Assembly (NCBI GenBank): GCA_027625915.1
Contig: JANTQA010000051.1
Coordinates: 5,146,501-5,210,500, forward strand
Direction of reading: 5' to 3'
Length of the DNA stretch: 64,000 bases
Source of the DNA: Anaeramoeba flamelloides
Taxonomy: Eukaryota; Metamonada; Anaeramoebidae
Position numbers and translations under genes: made by a program
Part shown: positions 1 to 14,639 of the stretch, piece after piece
Layout: every line of letters starts with the position of its first letter
How positions within the stretch are numbered: position 1 is the stretch's first letter
Notes under the pieces: model-generated
What the model saw: the letters and a program-made list of their open reading frames with translations, nothing else
What the model was told of the DNA's origin: nothing
The model's database searches: none

Positions 1-294
1 TTGACACTACTTTTTTTTTTTTTTTTTCTATTTATTCTTTTGTTTAAATATCAACAAAATTTTATTTGAAACTGAAAAAATATGAATTTTTCTCAATTTA
101 AATCCTTATACAAAAATTTTTTTTAAAAATTCCCAAAATAAAAACAAAATTATTTTTATTAGTTTTGAATTAATAAAAAAAGTAATCTTACAACTTCAGA
201 ACTTAAAATATAAAGTTTACTAAATAAATATTATCTTTGAAAAACAGTTTTTTTTTATTATAATTTTTTTCCCTTTTTTTTTTTTTTTTTTTTT

Positions 295-1183
295 ATGATT
301 CTTAAAAACTTCAGGCCACAAGCAATATACTTGTGCAAAAAGTGATGTCTTAAAATTTTAAGTTTTTTTACAAAATTTGTAATTTTTCCCAAAACAATAA
401 AACTTTTCCGATACGTCCCGGGAGAGGTTTTTCGTCAACAAACCTGAGGTTTATAATAGCAAAAAAAAAAAATTAATGAAAGAATAAAAATGTTTGGGAT
501 TGTTTTTGCGTTTTAGTTTGAAAAATTATTTTCTATTTTGGAATTTCTGTTTACCTTTGTGGAAAAAAAGTTCAACACCTTTTTTAATTGGGAACAATAT
601 TGAAAATTCAAAGTAAGATCAATAAAAAAAGAATAAATAAATAAATAAAGACAAAATGAATTATTCAACACAATAACAGTTTTTTTAATACTATCTTTTG
701 ATGGACTTTTTCTTTGGTTGATCAATTATTAAAAATTTGTTCAAAAAATTGACTATTTTTGAGATCTCCAAAACTACACCTTGAATTTAGATAATCAAGT
801 AGATTTAAATTTTATTTGTTGGGTTGATTGAAAATAATATAATGGGTTATTCTTTAAAGTTAATTGGTTTCTTCTCTTAATTGATTTTACTTTTAGTTTT
901 CAGTAATGTTCTCAATTAAAAAAGGTGTTGAACTTTTTTTCCTGTTTCACTTTTTTTCCAAAATGGTTATTCCTCACATATTTTTATTTTATTATTAAAG
1001 TGTTTTTTTTTTTGATATTGGAAACCCCAGATTTGTTGACGAGCAAAATTTGCCTCGTGGGGGCAGAGGAAAAATTTTATTCTTTTTCGAAAAATTACAA
1101 ATTTAGTAAAAATACTTAAAATTTTAAGAAATCACTTTTTAAACAAGTGTATTGCTTGTGGCCTGAAGTTTTTAAGAATCATA
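295..1183. repeat. Long palindromic (fold-back) element, MITE-like
   Basis: The left edge (ATGATTCTTAAAAACTTCAG at 295) recurs as its reverse complement ending near 1183. The match continues inwards with small differences for roughly 300 bp per arm, including the complementary pair around 565-600 and 915-950 (GTTCAACACC / GGTGTTGAAC). The unpaired centre is about 620-900. There is no coding capacity, so this looks like a non-autonomous terminal-inverted-repeat element. A diverged copy of the core lies at 59860-60300. Confidence 0.75.
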
Positions 1184-1539
1184 TAAAAAAATGAATTTAA
1201 CTATAATAATATTTTTATATTTCATATATGCACACAAATCTGTAATTTTCAAATAATATACTTGTATGAAAAAATAAAATTGAAAAAAAAAATTTTTACA
1301 AAACTCCAACTTCAATTTTCTTTTCATCTTGTCAATTAAGTTTATTCGTAATATAATCAATATTACAGTTCTTGAAAATCTTGGGGATGTTCTGTTTATT
1401 GTTGTTAATAGTACTGCGATTTTTAAAAGTCTCTTGTCTAGTAAAAAAAGATCTATTTATGGTGTAAAAATTTTTAAATGTTGTGAGAATGAATTTTCTA
1501 TAAATTCAACTTGAAGGAGATTTTTTGGAAGAGATACAA

Positions 1540-1860
1540 ACTAATAAACTATATTCCAAAATTTTTGACACTGTTTAAATAGTTGAAAGAATAACTATAA
1601 CATACTTTAAATTCAATTTGGAAATAATTTTGATTTTACAAATTACTACATTTTATGTCTTTTTTGTTTTTTTTTCATTTCCTTTTTTGAATTTTGTAAT
1701 CTGTTTTTGTTAGATCTGGGAAATATTTTCGATGAGTGATGGAATTTTAAGGTTTTGAGTTTTTTAAATAGAAAAATCACATATAATTAGTACATGGTAT
1801 CTTATCATTTGATTGATCAACAATTGTTGGTAAAATTTCAAAAAATTTAACAATACAAAT
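1540..1860 (+). repeat. Dispersed repeat family A, copy 1
   Basis: Shares an ordered series of blocks with 22740-23070 and 37900-38240: a block ending in GGAAATAATTTTGATTTT, a T-rich stretch, TTTGAATTTNGTAAC/TCTG, TTAGATCTGG and GATNGATCAAYAATT. No frame is conserved, so it is taken as a diverged non-coding repeat. Aligned by eye. Confidence 0.55.
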
Positions 1861-2149
1861 CATTTTTTCTTCCGCTCGTTTCATTATTTTGGACATATTA
1901 ATTTTTATTTTTTTTGATTTATATTTATATTTTTTTTTTGGATGAAAATGATTACTTATAAAAACATTAATAACCCATAACTTCAATAAGGTTTAATATT
2001 ACGTTTGGGAAAATATGATGAATTGTAATTTTTTTGCCTTTTTCGATTTTTTCCCAGTCCAAATTTGTGGAATGGGATTCAGTTTTGAAAACATTCTAAT
2101 CATCTAAAAAAAATGAAATAGAGAAAAAAAAACATAAGATAAATATTAA

Positions 2150-2382
2150 AAGTGTCCGTAGTATGCCTTCAAGTGTTGTTGGGTGCCTAAGTTTTTTAGA
2201 ATTCAAAAAAAATGAGAAAAACCAAAGATTTTACTCAATTCTTTTAAATTCTGGAAAACCTAACTAGAAGGTCATCGGTTTTTTTTTTTTTTCTGTTTGA
2301 AATAAACCGAAAATTTCTTAAATTTTCTGTTTATTTCTCAAAGTAAAAAAAATCTAGGAAGCTTTTCCTGAAAATCAAAAAA
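2150..2382. repeat. Fold-back repeat family B, copy 1
   Basis: Contains an imperfect palindrome (TTAGAATTC...GAATT side against TTTTAAATTCTGGAAAACC) and a second fold-back with TTTCTGTTTATTTC followed by AAGTAAAAAAAATCTAGG. The same two modules, in a different order, occur at 31236-31516. Confidence 0.55.
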
Positions 2383-3976
2383 AAAAAAATATTTTTTCCA
2401 ATTGAAATAAACAAATAATTCTTCATTAGTCCAAATAATTGATTCCCTATTTGAAAGATATTCATTAAAATTAAAATAATTTTATTATTTTATAAAATGA
2501 CTCTTAGCTAAAAGAAAAAATTTTTTCAAAACATGTACAATTAAATTGAAAAAAAATCTTAATAGAACCTCGAAAAATGTATTTCCCCGCTTAAATTGTA
2601 AAATATTTTTAACTATAAACGATAATGAAAAAATTTGAAACAAAAAAATTAAACATTTACTAAGTTTTGCCTTTTTTAATAACTTTAATTATAAATAAAA
2701 CTATCTATTAATTAAAGATCTTTGATCAAAAAAAAATATTTTAGGTTAAACTGGAAAAGATTATTTCTAAAAGAAGATAAGGGTGTGAATTATAATATAT
2801 TTCCATTTGTAAACGATTATTAAGAAATTTCACAACAATCGATAGACTTTATCTATCTTGGTGGATTTATTTAATTCATTGATTTTTAAAAAAATATTCA
2901 AACAGCAATAGGGCATCAATATCGTTTATTTTTGTAAGTTTTCTTTGTTTTTTAGAGAGCCAAAAAAAAAAAGTGAAAAATTAATTTTATATTTATTTAT
3001 ATACAGCTTCTCATTTGAGTTATAATCTTTAAATTTTAATTAATTGACCATGTATTGCTTTTTAGGTCAAATGGGTTTAGAAGTTTTGAAAGGTTAATTT
3101 TTTTCAAATTTCCTTTTTTCGAAAATTGATTTTAGGTTCTCAAAGGGTGGGTTTTGTTCAAATAGAATATACTCATTTTTTTCAAATTGAAAAATTATTT
3201 CTCTAATCTCTCAGCAAAAATAATATGTGAAAGGTAGAAGATTTTGATCAGATTCAAAATTATTATCTTGTTCTTTAATAATTATTATTTGATTATTATT
3301 TCTTTGAAAATCAAAAAAAGGGTTATTAGAAAAATAAATTTAAAATTAAGAAATAATTTTTCAGAAAAACAATTTCTTATCAAAGAAAAAAAATATATAA
3401 TCACCCTTTTTAATAGGAAGCCGGATCTTACTTGAATATATGAAACAAAAAAATACAAAGTTTATTGGTATGTTTTGTTTTCCCTATTTTAAGAAATTTA
3501 ATATTCTCCTAATTTAATTTATCAATTATTCTCATTTTTTATTTTTAAAAATTAATTTGATACATTTTGAAAATATGTTATTGAAAAAAAAATTGTATCA
3601 CAATTCAAATTATTCATTTTTTTTTCAGTTTCAAATAAATCTATGATGTGAACAATCTCTAATGGTATCTGGGCAACTTTCTAAAACATGATATTGTTGG
3701 GATTATCTACATCAAATTTTATATTTTTCATGAGTTAAAAAAATCTTATTTGCTGAGAAAACCTGATAAGATTTTTTTCATTGTGATTTTTTTTTTTTTC
3801 CTCTCTTTTGATATAGAACATAAAATTATTGATTTCATTTTTATTTCTTATCTTATAAATATTTTTTGCATAACTTATTGTTATTTTGTCTTATTATTAT
3901 AATATAAATAATCTTGGTTGTCATGAATATTAATATTAGTATTTATTTTCTTTTTTGAGAAAAAAAATTGGGTCAA

Positions 3977-3979
<3 letters not shown>

Positions 3980-4012
<33 letters not shown>
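3980..4012. repeat. (AT)n microsatellite
   Basis: Pure alternating AT of about 33 bases. Confidence 0.9.
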
Positions 4013-4014
<2 letters not shown>

Positions 4015-4360
4015 CTACATTTTGAATAAAATTTATATTACTTTAAGAGTGAAAAATATTAATTATTATTGTTTTTAATCAATTTACAAATTTTAACTCA
4101 TCAAAAGTGTTTTTGTTACAAGATGAATTTTTTTTTTCAAATTAAAAATTTCTTCAAGATATTTGTGAATTAGGAATTTATATCCTCGAATTTCAAAATA
4201 ATTTTTTTTCTGACTAAAATAATTAATATTGTTATAATTATTCCCGTGAATAATTCCAAATAATTTATTAAAAATTTTTTTTTACTTATTGAAAATTGTT
4301 TTTACAATTTTACTTTCATTTTTTGTAAACCAAAAAATGACTGTTTAAAAACTTTGTAGA

Positions 4361-4384
4361 ATTAATTAATTAATTAATTAATTA
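4361..4384. repeat. (ATTA)n microsatellite
   Basis: About six perfect ATTA units in non-coding DNA. Confidence 0.85.
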
Positions 4385-6249
4385 GATCTGAATTTACTTG
4401 ATGATTTATTTTTCTCTTATTTCAGAATTTCATTTTGTGAATTATCTATATCTCCCTATATATTTTATTTGCAGATATTGGAATTTAAATTATTAATCAA
4501 ATAAACAGAAACCAGATAAAAAATTTGCTTTCTAAATCAAAACTTTCCAACATAAAATACCAAAAATGTTTACCATTTTCAGAAATTACTCTAATTCTTC
4601 ATAAAAATAAGCGGATATTTTTTTTTGTTTAATATTGAAAATGTGTGAATTCAGGATTTCAAAGTATAGATATAATTTAATAAATTGTTCAATCTGGGCT
4701 AAATCGTCTCTATGGTAAGTCGAAACAAAAATTACAAAAAAAAAAATCAAGATCTCTACAAATTTTCTTTTATTTTTAAAAAATACTAGTCCATTAAAAC
4801 TTATTTTTGAAAGAATCTTAAGTTTAATCTTAGCATTTTTATTATTCTTTAAAATCCTTAAAGTTTAAATTTTTAATTGATAATATGATAAGAAAATTCC
4901 ATTAATTCGTTTATTAAAAATGATAAAAGTTTTATTACAAAAGTGCAATAACAATTATTTTGTTTAAAATAAAAAATAAATAAATAAATAAATAATAACA
5001 ATTAATATAATAAATAATAAAAGGGGAACATCAACAACAATATTGATTTTTTGTTGGTATTTGTAAATATTTCTTATTATCTTTAAATCATCGTAAGTCA
5101 AACCACATTGCACTACTCGCAATTTTTCATTCTCGATTGTATTTCTCACTAAGGAGAAAAATTGGAATTATAATTTTTGAAGCTTATTTTTTTAATTTGA
5201 TAATTTGTTTCAAATATTGTCAAAAAAAATTGATTAATTATTTATTTTTATGTAATTTAAGCCTTCAAAATAATAATTTTTTTTCTTCCGTATTTTCTGA
5301 TAGGTCATTTTTTTCGTTTAAAAATTGAATAATTTGTGTTAAAATCTGATCGAAGTGAAAACTTGAGTTTGAAAATGATAAAAATTTTCAATTTCTGTGT
5401 TTAGGAAGGAAAGTCAAAGTCAAATATAAAAATACGAACTTTTTCTGGTATTTCAAATTAAGTGGAATACAATTTTGACTTTTACTCTTTTTTTCTAATC
5501 TGAAATACAACTTTTATTTAGGATTCTTGGCTCACATGGGACAATGAACGCCAATAGTATATGAATAAAAAAAGTATATTTAAATTAAGAGAGATCACAA
5601 ACAACAAACCATATCCTAAAAAGTAGAGGATTTGTTAAAAAAAAAGGGAAAAGGAGGTAAAAATTTATTTCAATGGATTCTTCAAATATCAGAAATTATT
5701 TGTACTTGGTTGACAAGTATTCGTGTTTAGGAGTTTTTTCAAAAGAATTTTTTCTCTATATTACAGAGGGGTCGAAGAGACTAAAATTTAATCATCAATA
5801 ATTCATAATTATTAAAAAAAATGCTTTTTACTTTCCAAATTTGGAATCTTTTTAAAAAAAAAAAACATTTTCCTTTTTTCTTCAACCTTTGTCCAAGTCA
5901 ATTCTTAACAACAAAACTTGTTCTGTATAACAAAAACTCAATTTACAAATATAAAGAATTTCTAACCGAGTTCAAGCTTTTACTTTCTACTTTTTCACAA
6001 AACTATAAATATTAAAAAATCAATAATCCGAATTTACCTTTTATTTTGCTTTATTCAATTCAAAATCGAAGAAACTCAATACAAAACCATAGCAATCTTA
6101 AAAAACAAAACAGGATATCTGTAGTTTCATAAAATAAAATGTTATAAAAGAAGAAAGAACTCTCTTTGTGAATTAGACTTATTATTTGTAAATTTTATCA
6201 TTTTTTTCTCTTCAAATTTTTTTTTACTTCTGAAACTATCAATCAAACA

Positions 6250-9200
6250 ATGACAAACCAACAACAAGGTACACTCAACCTTTCAAAAAAAACTCTTGAA
6301 AAAAGATTGTTTAAGAAAAATATTTTTTTTTTTTAATATAAACACTTTTCCTCAACAAACGATCTTTCTTTATCAAAAATCATCTTTTGAAAAATGCCTT
6401 TCTTTTTCATTTTAAAAAATGAACACAAACCCAAAGAAAGATTTTTTTTTTAAACACAAAAACAAGTAAAAAAAGTTCACAAATATTAAGAAAAATTTAA
6501 GAAAGAAAGAAAAAAACTTTTTTGTTCATATTTTTTTGAAAAGCTTTTTAACAAAAAACTTCTTGTTTTTTGAATTTCCTTGTTCTTTGGTATTTTTTCC
6601 CGTTTTGAGATCTCTTAACAAACCCCACAAAAATAAATATTGTATATTTTTTTCTTTCTTTTAATCTCAAAATGTTGAATTTTGGAAAATAATTTTGATC
6701 TTTACACAATTACTAACCTCACTAAATTGAACAAACCCTAAAGAAGAAGAAAATTCTATTGACAATTCAGAGGTGAGCTTTAGGAGTCTGAAGACCATGT
6801 TTGGATCAACAGTAAAAAGCACACACATAGGCAAGAGCAACAAGACTTTTAGATCTCGAGGAAGAGGAAGAGGAAGAGGAACTACAACTAGTTGGGGAAG
6901 AGGAAGAGGAAGAGGAACAACTTTAACAATTAATCGAGGAAGAGGAAAAAGTTGGGGAAGAGGAAGAGGAAGAGGAGTAGGAAGAGGAACAACTTTCACA
7001 ATTAATAGAGAAAGAGGTGTAGGAAGAGGAAGAGGAATAGGAATAGGAAGAGGAAGAGGAAGAGGAGTGGGAAGAGTAACAACTCCAACAAGTTGGGGAA
7101 GAGGAAGGGGAATAGGAAGAGGGAGACAAACAACCTCAACAATTAATAGAGGAATAGAAAGGGGAACTACGACCAATTTTGGAAGGGGAAGAGGAACAAC
7201 TTCAACAACAACTAATAGAAGAAGAGGAACACCAAGCTGGGGAAGAGGAAGAGGAAGAGGAACAGGAGTAGTAAGAGGAACTATGACTGATTTTGGAAGG
7301 GGAAAAGGAACAACTTCAACAACAACTAATAGAGGAATAACAACAACAGGAAGAGGAACAGGAGTAGGAATGGGAACTACAACAGGCTTTAATAGAGAAA
7401 GAGGAACAACTTTGCCAGTTAATAGAGGCAAAGGAGCAATGGACTTTAGAAGAGGAACCACAACTGGCTTTGGAAGAGGTGTTAATAATGTAACATCAAA
7501 GGAAACACATAATTCATCTCAACTTCCTCAAAAGAAACCCTGGGAAAAAAAAACAACAGCAACAACAAACACAGCAACCAATCAAAGCACCACAATTAAA
7601 AAAAAATGGGGATATCAAAATAAAAATAATACAACAACCAATTTAAATAATAATAAAACAACAACAAACACAAATCAAACTTCTAACCCACCCAAACTTT
7701 CACAAAAGAAATCATGGAAAACAACAACAACAACAACAACAAACACAGCAACCAATCAAAATCCCCCAATTAAAAAAACATGGGGATTTCAAAATAAAAT
7801 TAATACAACAACCAATCTAAATAAAAGTAAAACAACAACAAATACAAATCAAACTTCTAACACACCCAAACTTTCACAAAAGAAACCCTGGGAAAAAAAA
7901 ACAACAACCAATCAAAATCCCCCAATTAAAAAAACATGGGGCTCTCAAAATAAAAAAAATACAACAACTCAACCCCAAAAAGCACAAATCAAATCTTGGG
8001 AAAACAAAACAACAACAGGTTCAACAACAAGAATTAACCAAGCATCTAACCCCCCCAAAGTTTCACAAAAGAAACCCTGGGAAAAAAAGACAGTAAACAG
8101 AACGACTTCAACAACAAACAAAACAACAACCAATCAAAGCACCACAATTAAAAAAACATGGGGATCTCAAAATAAAAATAATACAACATCTCAATCCCAA
8201 AAAACCCAAACCAAATCTTGGGAAAACAAAACAGCAACAGGTTCAACAACAAGAATTAACCAAGCATCTAACCCCCCCAAAGTTTCACAAAAGAAACCCT
8301 GGGAAAAAAAAAAATGGAAAACTACAACTAATACTACAACAAACAAAACAACAACCAATCAAAAACCCCCAATTAAAAAAACATGGGGCTCTCAAAATAA
8401 AAATAATACAACAACCCAGCCCCAAAAAACCCAAACCAAATCTTGGGAAAAGAAAACAGTAACAGGTTCAACAAAAAATACGAAGGAAACTTCTAACCCC
8501 CCCAAAGTTTCCCAAAAGAAACCCTGGGAAAAAAAAACAGAAAACAGAACAAAAACGACTACGACGACAAACAAAACAACAAATAGAACAGCTAATCAAA
8601 ATCCCCCAATTGACAAAACATGGGACTCTCAAAATAAAAATAATACAACAAAAAAAACAAAAACTCCAAACCAAATCTTGGGGAAACAAAACAATACAAT
8701 AAAAACAACAAATAGAAGTCAAACTTCGGATTCCTCTCAGCTTTCACAAAAGAAACCCTGGGAAAAAAAAGCAACAACAACAAACACAACAAATACAACA
8801 ACCAATCAAAATCCCCCAATTAAAAAAACATGGGGCTCTCAAAATAAAAATAATACAACAACCCAACCCAAAGTTACACAAAATAAATCTTGGGAAAATA
8901 GAACAAATACCACTGTAAATAATGCTAATAATTTAAAATTAAATATAAATCAAAACACACAAATCCAACAAACACAAACACAAACAACCATTCCAAAAAA
9001 AACAATTCAACCAATAAAGCAAGAAGAAAAATCAAATGATCTTTCACCAAAATTACCATCCCAACAAATAGAGACACAAACACAACAAACACAAACACAA
9101 ACACAGACACAGACACAAACACAAACACAGCAAGTACATACAAAAAAAACAATCCAACCAATAAAGCAAGAAGAAAAATCAAATGATCTTCCATCAAAAT

Positions 9201-11656
9201 TACAATCTCAACAAACACAAACACAAACACAGACACAGACAAAAAAAGCAATCAAACCAATAAAGCAAGAAGAAAAATCAAATAATCTTCCACCAAAATT
9301 ATCATCTCAACAAATACAAACACAAACACAGACAAAAAAAGCAATTCAGCCAATAAAAACAAACCAACCAATAAAGCAAGAAGAAAAATCAAATGATCTT
9401 CCATCAAAATTACCATCCCAACAAACACAAACACAAACACAAACACAGACAAAAAAAACAATTCAACCAATAAAGAAAGAAGAAAAATCAAATGATCTTC
9501 CATCAAAATTATTATCCCAACAAATACAAACACAAACACAAACACAAACACAAAAACAAACACAGACAAAGAAATCAAACCTATCAATAAAACAAGAAGA
9601 AAAATCAAATGATCTTCCACCAAAATTACCATCCCAACAAACACAAAAACAAATAATGACACAAACACAAACACAACAAACACAAACAAAAAAATCAAAC
9701 CAACCAATAAAACAAGAAGAAAAATCAAATGATCTTCGACCAAAATTACCCTCTCGGCAAACACAAACACAAACACAAACAAATACGCAAACAAAAACAC
9801 AGACACAGACACAAAAAGCTAGCCAATCAATAAAACAAGAAGAAAAATCAAATGATCTTCCACCAGAATTACCCTCTCGACAAACACAAACACATACACA
9901 GACACAATCACAATCACAAACAAAAAAAACAATTCAGCCAATAAAACAAGAAGAAATATCGAATGATCCCCCACAAAAATCACAATCCCAAGAACCAATA
10001 AACAATGTGAATAAAAATGAATCAACCCAAACAACACAACAAACAGAAACTATCAGCGAGCTTCCACCAAAATTACCATCCCACAAGCCAAATAAAAATG
10101 TGGAAGAAACAAAAAAAGAAACTGAGCAACTTTCAATTTTGACTGAAAATTACAATAATACAATTTTATTAGTCGGTGGATTAAATCATATTCTTGATAA
10201 ATTTGTTGAAGAATTAAATAATTTTCATACAGAAAATTTAAAGAAAATTGTCTTGGAAATTGAAGAAATAGTTGGGTTTCTTAATGAAATAATTGTTAAG
10301 GATGACAAGTTGTTGGGGGAATTATTAAATAGCTTCTTTTCGCCAATTAAAATTGATCCATCGGAATACAAGGATTTACAATTAACTTTGGTTTTCATTG
10401 ATCTTCAAGAAGAAGAGCAGTCCATGGCTGAAATGGTACATGCGTTTACGGGGAATGAAGATTATGAAACTCTCGATAATGTGATGATCTTGGTGGATTC
10501 AATTGGTGAAAAGCTCGGTAAGCTTGTTACTCGCGCCTGTATGTCGATCAAAATCATCGACATCATTTCAAAAATGAAGCCAATTAATAAACTAAAGCCT
10601 GAAGAAGTTGACAAAAAATTACTCGATTGGAAAAAGGAGCGTGATGAAATCATTGCAAGAAGGCTTGAAAGGGAACGGCAAGAGTTGCAAGAACAGGAAA
10701 GGATCAGATTGCAAATCGAAAAGGAGCGGCGGGAAAGAGAGGAATTGCAAAGGGAAAGGGAGCAGCGAGAAAGAGAAGAGCGTGAAAGGATCAGATTGCA
10801 AAGGCTGGAAGAAGAGGAAATAAAAAGGAAGCTGCAACAACAAAATTTCCTAATAAACGGGAAAAGAGGGGAAAGGAAGATGCGAAAGCAACTACCGCCC
10901 CCGCCAAATACACAAACGCTAATCAAAGGGGAATCGAAAGAAGAAAATCTGCAATCCGATCACAATGAAAAAATGGCAAACCAACAGCTCATGAAAAAAA
11001 AAACATTTTTAAACTGGATAAATTATTATCTCCAGGCAATTCAATATGAAGGCAAATTCCTTGAAAATCTCGAAACAGATATTATTGACGGGTTAGCATT
11101 GATCACTCTTTTCCAATTGTTTACCGAGATCCAAATCGACAATTTTATTCAACAGCCAACTAATCTTGATCAAAAATTAACAAATATTAATTTATTACTC
11201 GAGCAGATCAAATATTTGGAAATCGATGTTTCAATTTTTGATTCACAAAAGATCATCAACGGCGATTTGGATCAAATCTTACAGCTCATATGGATCTTCA
11301 TCGACACGCTTGCCAACGGGGAATCGTCCAAGGAACAGGTGATCAAATGGGTCAACGAAAGCATCCAAACAGTGGACTCCAGCTGGCAAATCAGCAATTT
11401 ATCCTTGGACTTGCAATCGGGATTCATTTTCGCGGCTCTTTTATATTCGTATGACCCCACTTATATGCCCCACCCTAACACCTTAGACCCAAAGAAAATA
11501 AATGAAAATTTATATTTTACTTTTGAATTTGGTGAAAACGCTTTTGGAATTCCTTCCATTTTAGATCCAGAAGACTTTTTGAAAAAGAATTTCAAAATAG
11601 ACGAAAATTGCACATTGTGCTATTTATATTTGGCAGAAATTGCTCTAAATCAATAA
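6250..11656 (+). CDS. Actin-binding protein: RG-rich N-terminus, Trp-motif and QT repeats, C-terminal tandem CH domains
   Basis: Predicted to bind F-actin through two C-terminal calponin-homology domains (about residues 1413-1520 and 1524-1634), the alpha-actinin/filamin arrangement. CH1 starts around [13 protein letters not shown] and contains [17 protein letters not shown]2 starts around [11 protein letters not shown]. In order: an RG/RGRGRG region (about 30-250); seven [13 protein letters not shown] and seven [15 protein letters not shown] Trp repeats (260-724); (QT)n spacers between nine [21 protein letters not shown] units plus one degenerate unit (730-1117); a predicted helical region (1127-1287); an Arg/Glu-rich coiled coil or single helix (1290-1367). 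The long frame opens at a GTG (6773) with its first ATG at 6797. A better start is ATG 6250 in a six-codon first exon (MTNQQQ) joined by a 6269-6770 GT...AG intron, which keeps frame and gives 1634 aa. CH identity is firm; the function of the repeats is unknown; the first exon is inferred. Confidence 0.85.
7530..8920 (+). repeat. Coding tandem repeat with Trp motifs
   Basis: Degenerate unit of roughly 200 nt inside the CH protein. It encodes SQKKPWEKK, a Thr/Asn spacer, [14 protein letters not shown] and sometimes KSWENKT. The first two motifs each occur seven times. Nucleotide similarity between units is high enough to suggest recent unit gain. Confidence 0.85.
8940..10100 (+). repeat. Coding minisatellite: (QT)n plus [17 protein letters not shown] units
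   Basis: Runs of ACACAA/ACACAG codon pairs (Gln-Thr) alternate with a conserved ~17-residue block present nine times plus one degenerate copy. The block keeps an L-P-P-K-L-P core, which could serve as a proline-rich ligand for SH3 domains (inference). Confidence 0.85.
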
Positions 11657-14639
11657 TTTTTTTTCATATTTTTATATGTTTGTGTGTGTGTTTTTTTTTT
11701 TTTTATTAATTAATTAATTTAAATCTTTTCTTTTTTAATATGTTTCTTATATTTTTAATATTATTAATTGCCATTTTATTCTTTCTCTCGGATTTTTATT
11801 TTTTAATTATTATTTTCGTTACTCTCAATATTAAAAATAATCTTACAAATAACCTAATCCTTTGTTTTTTTATTGATTTATTATGTGCATTTATTACTAA
11901 AAACAAAAAAACTGTTTTATAATTACATTATTTTCTTTTTATTTTAATATAAAAATAAAAAATGCAATACAGACATTCCAACGCTGCCTTGAAAATATAT
12001 AATATTTCGAAATTGTTTTTCTTTTAGAAAATTGTTTTTTATTTCATCAAATTTTGTAGTTTTGGGAATTGAATCTCCAATTCAAGAAAAAAATTTTTTA
12101 TTTATTAGTTTTTTAACCACAAATGCCAAAAACAAATGTTCTGTATATTTATTTTTCATTTGTTATAATCTTTTATTGTTTATAATAATACTCCTTAAAC
12201 AATTTATTATTTGTTATCATAAAAAAAATTATTCTTTATACATTTATTGATATTTTTCAAGATTATGATCATTTTTTGTCGAATCGTCTTTTCAGGTGCC
12301 ATAAAGTGGTCTAGAGTATTTACAGAATTCTAAAGAATAGAGAAAAATCTATTAAATGCCTTTATTCTTTTATATTCTAAAAAAGTTAATGACACATAAA
12401 AAAAATCAATTTTCTCTATTCAAAAATACGGAAGAAAAAAAATATGTATACATTTTACAGTAAAGGGTTTAAAATTATTTTTGGGTTTGTAATAGTTTCT
12501 GTATATTTATTTCTTTTGATAATCAATTTTTATAATTTTTCAATTGCAATTTTATGTAATGAAAGGTGTAATCTATATAAAAGATTTTAATCGGGATGAA
12601 ATGCGATTATTTGTATTTTGACCTCAGATCACTAATTTCTTTATATTTTTTTTTCAATGATTTAAATAATATCCATAATTTTAATTTTTTTTTCCCTTAT
12701 TTATCGACATCAATCCTAAAAAAATTAGATATCAGTGTGGTCTTAACAAAAATATTAAGAAGAAAAAATAGGGTTCGTTTTAAAATAAGAAAATGTAATC
12801 TTAGAATTTTTCTTTTTTTGAAAAAATAAAGACCAATATTTTTAAACTAAATATGGAGAAAAAGCAAAAAATTAAATTTTTATTTGATAAAAAAATAAAT
12901 TTTTCAACTTATTAATCTATCGAAATAGTAACAACAGCAAAATATCTTTTCTTGGATAATTATACCTTTATAAGAATACATAATTACTTTTGGGGAAGGA
13001 TATAATTATATTAAGAAAGTAGAAATTAAGAGGGAATTTAAAAAGAGAGGGGAGGAGAATTATAATTGAATATTTAGATTTTAAAAATTATGTTTCCATT
13101 TTTTAGAAACTTCTCAAATATTTTTTTCCATGCTTTTCATTGTTTTGAGTGCTTTGTGTTTTTCTGTTTTTGTTTTATTTTTATGGTATTATTATAGGGA
13201 GAAAAGGGTTACTTATGAAAAAAATAATACTGGTCAAAAAAATATAATTTAATATCAAGTTTAAATAATATAAATAAGTGAGAATTGGTTTTAAATTTTT
13301 AATTGAATGGCGTATTAAATATTTTGGAAAATCCATTGTATTTTAATTAAAGGGAATAAATTAAAGTTTATGAAAGAATTAGATAATAATATGATTTTTC
13401 GCATTAGATATTTCAAAGGGAATGTTTTTTTCGTTAATAGTGTTGGTTATTTTATTTTTTGTTTTTTACTTTAAATGTTTTGATTGATTTTTTCGTATTG
13501 TCTCTCTAATTTTTTTATCAAAAACATCTCCATAATGAAAATTTTAATGATTTATAATGTGTTTTGGTTTTTTTTTATTTAACAGCAAGAATAACATTTT
13601 TTAGTATTTTTCCATAAGATACTAATCTCTATAAAATTATTTTAACCTAAATTTTATAGAGAATGGTAAAATTTTTACCAATTACTTTGATTTGAAACCC
13701 CTCTTTAGTTTTTAATATTAAATTATTTATAAATAAGGAATCTTTATTTAGATATTGGTCAAAAAAAAAAAAAAAAAAATAGAGACTGATCGCTTAAGAA
13801 AAAATAAATATCTGTGGCGAACATGAGTATATGATGAAATTTTCGATAATAATCCTGAATATTTTTGTTCAATATATCTCTTTGACTTGAGTTTTATATA
13901 GTTTTACTGTATTATGATTACTTTAAATATTCATTGTTTTCCTTATTTAAACATTTTTCCATTTAAATGGGGTCAGTTTTAAAGAAGAAATACTACATAT
14001 TCCATGAGTGAAAACTTGTATTCTATTCAAAATAGATTTTCAATTTTTAGATCAGATCATTTTGTCGAATTTTGTAATTTTTTTTTTTGTATTTTTCCTT
14101 TTTTTTCACTTTTATTTTTTTGAAGAGTCAATTTGAAAAAAAAAATGTTTGAAACTCCAAATTATCATTATGAAAATTGAGACTTTATAATTTATCAAAA
14201 AATTCAGAAATTTACATATAAAAAATCTTATTTTCAAAAATTTTATTTTTCTATAAAAAATTGAGAAATTTTTTACGAATCCTTCCTATAAAAAGGGTCC
14301 CAAAAATTTTTTTTAAAATTTATTTTTTTAATATTTATAGTTTTTTCAAGTATTTCTTTTATGAATATCATCTCTAATCTGAAATTTAACATTTATATAT
14401 TTCTAAACAATTGTATGTTGGTTGGATCTTTGAAAAAGTTAATTTTTCATTTTTGGCGGGTTATTTTGGGAGAAATAATGTTTATTTGTTAATCTATCAT
14501 TCAATAAAATACATTAAAGTCAATAAAAATAAAAAAATAATTACTGTTGAGAGAAAAATAGTTGGAAAGCAATTTTAATTGTGACCATTACTGAAAATGA
14601 TTTTTAATTTCTTTTGTTTGTGAAATAACTAAAGAAAAT

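Larger units (their letters stand above)
1..6249. other. Intergenic, repeat-rich non-coding DNA
   Basis: No supported gene. All open frames here are short and have AT-driven composition (Lys, Asn, Ile, Phe). The stretch holds a ~0.9 kb palindromic element (295-1183), one copy of a dispersed repeat (about 1540-1860), a fold-back repeat (about 2150-2382), an (AT)n tract and an (AATT)n tract. The last ~100 bases before 6250 are T-rich and probably form the 5' leader of the CH-domain gene. Confidence 0.6.
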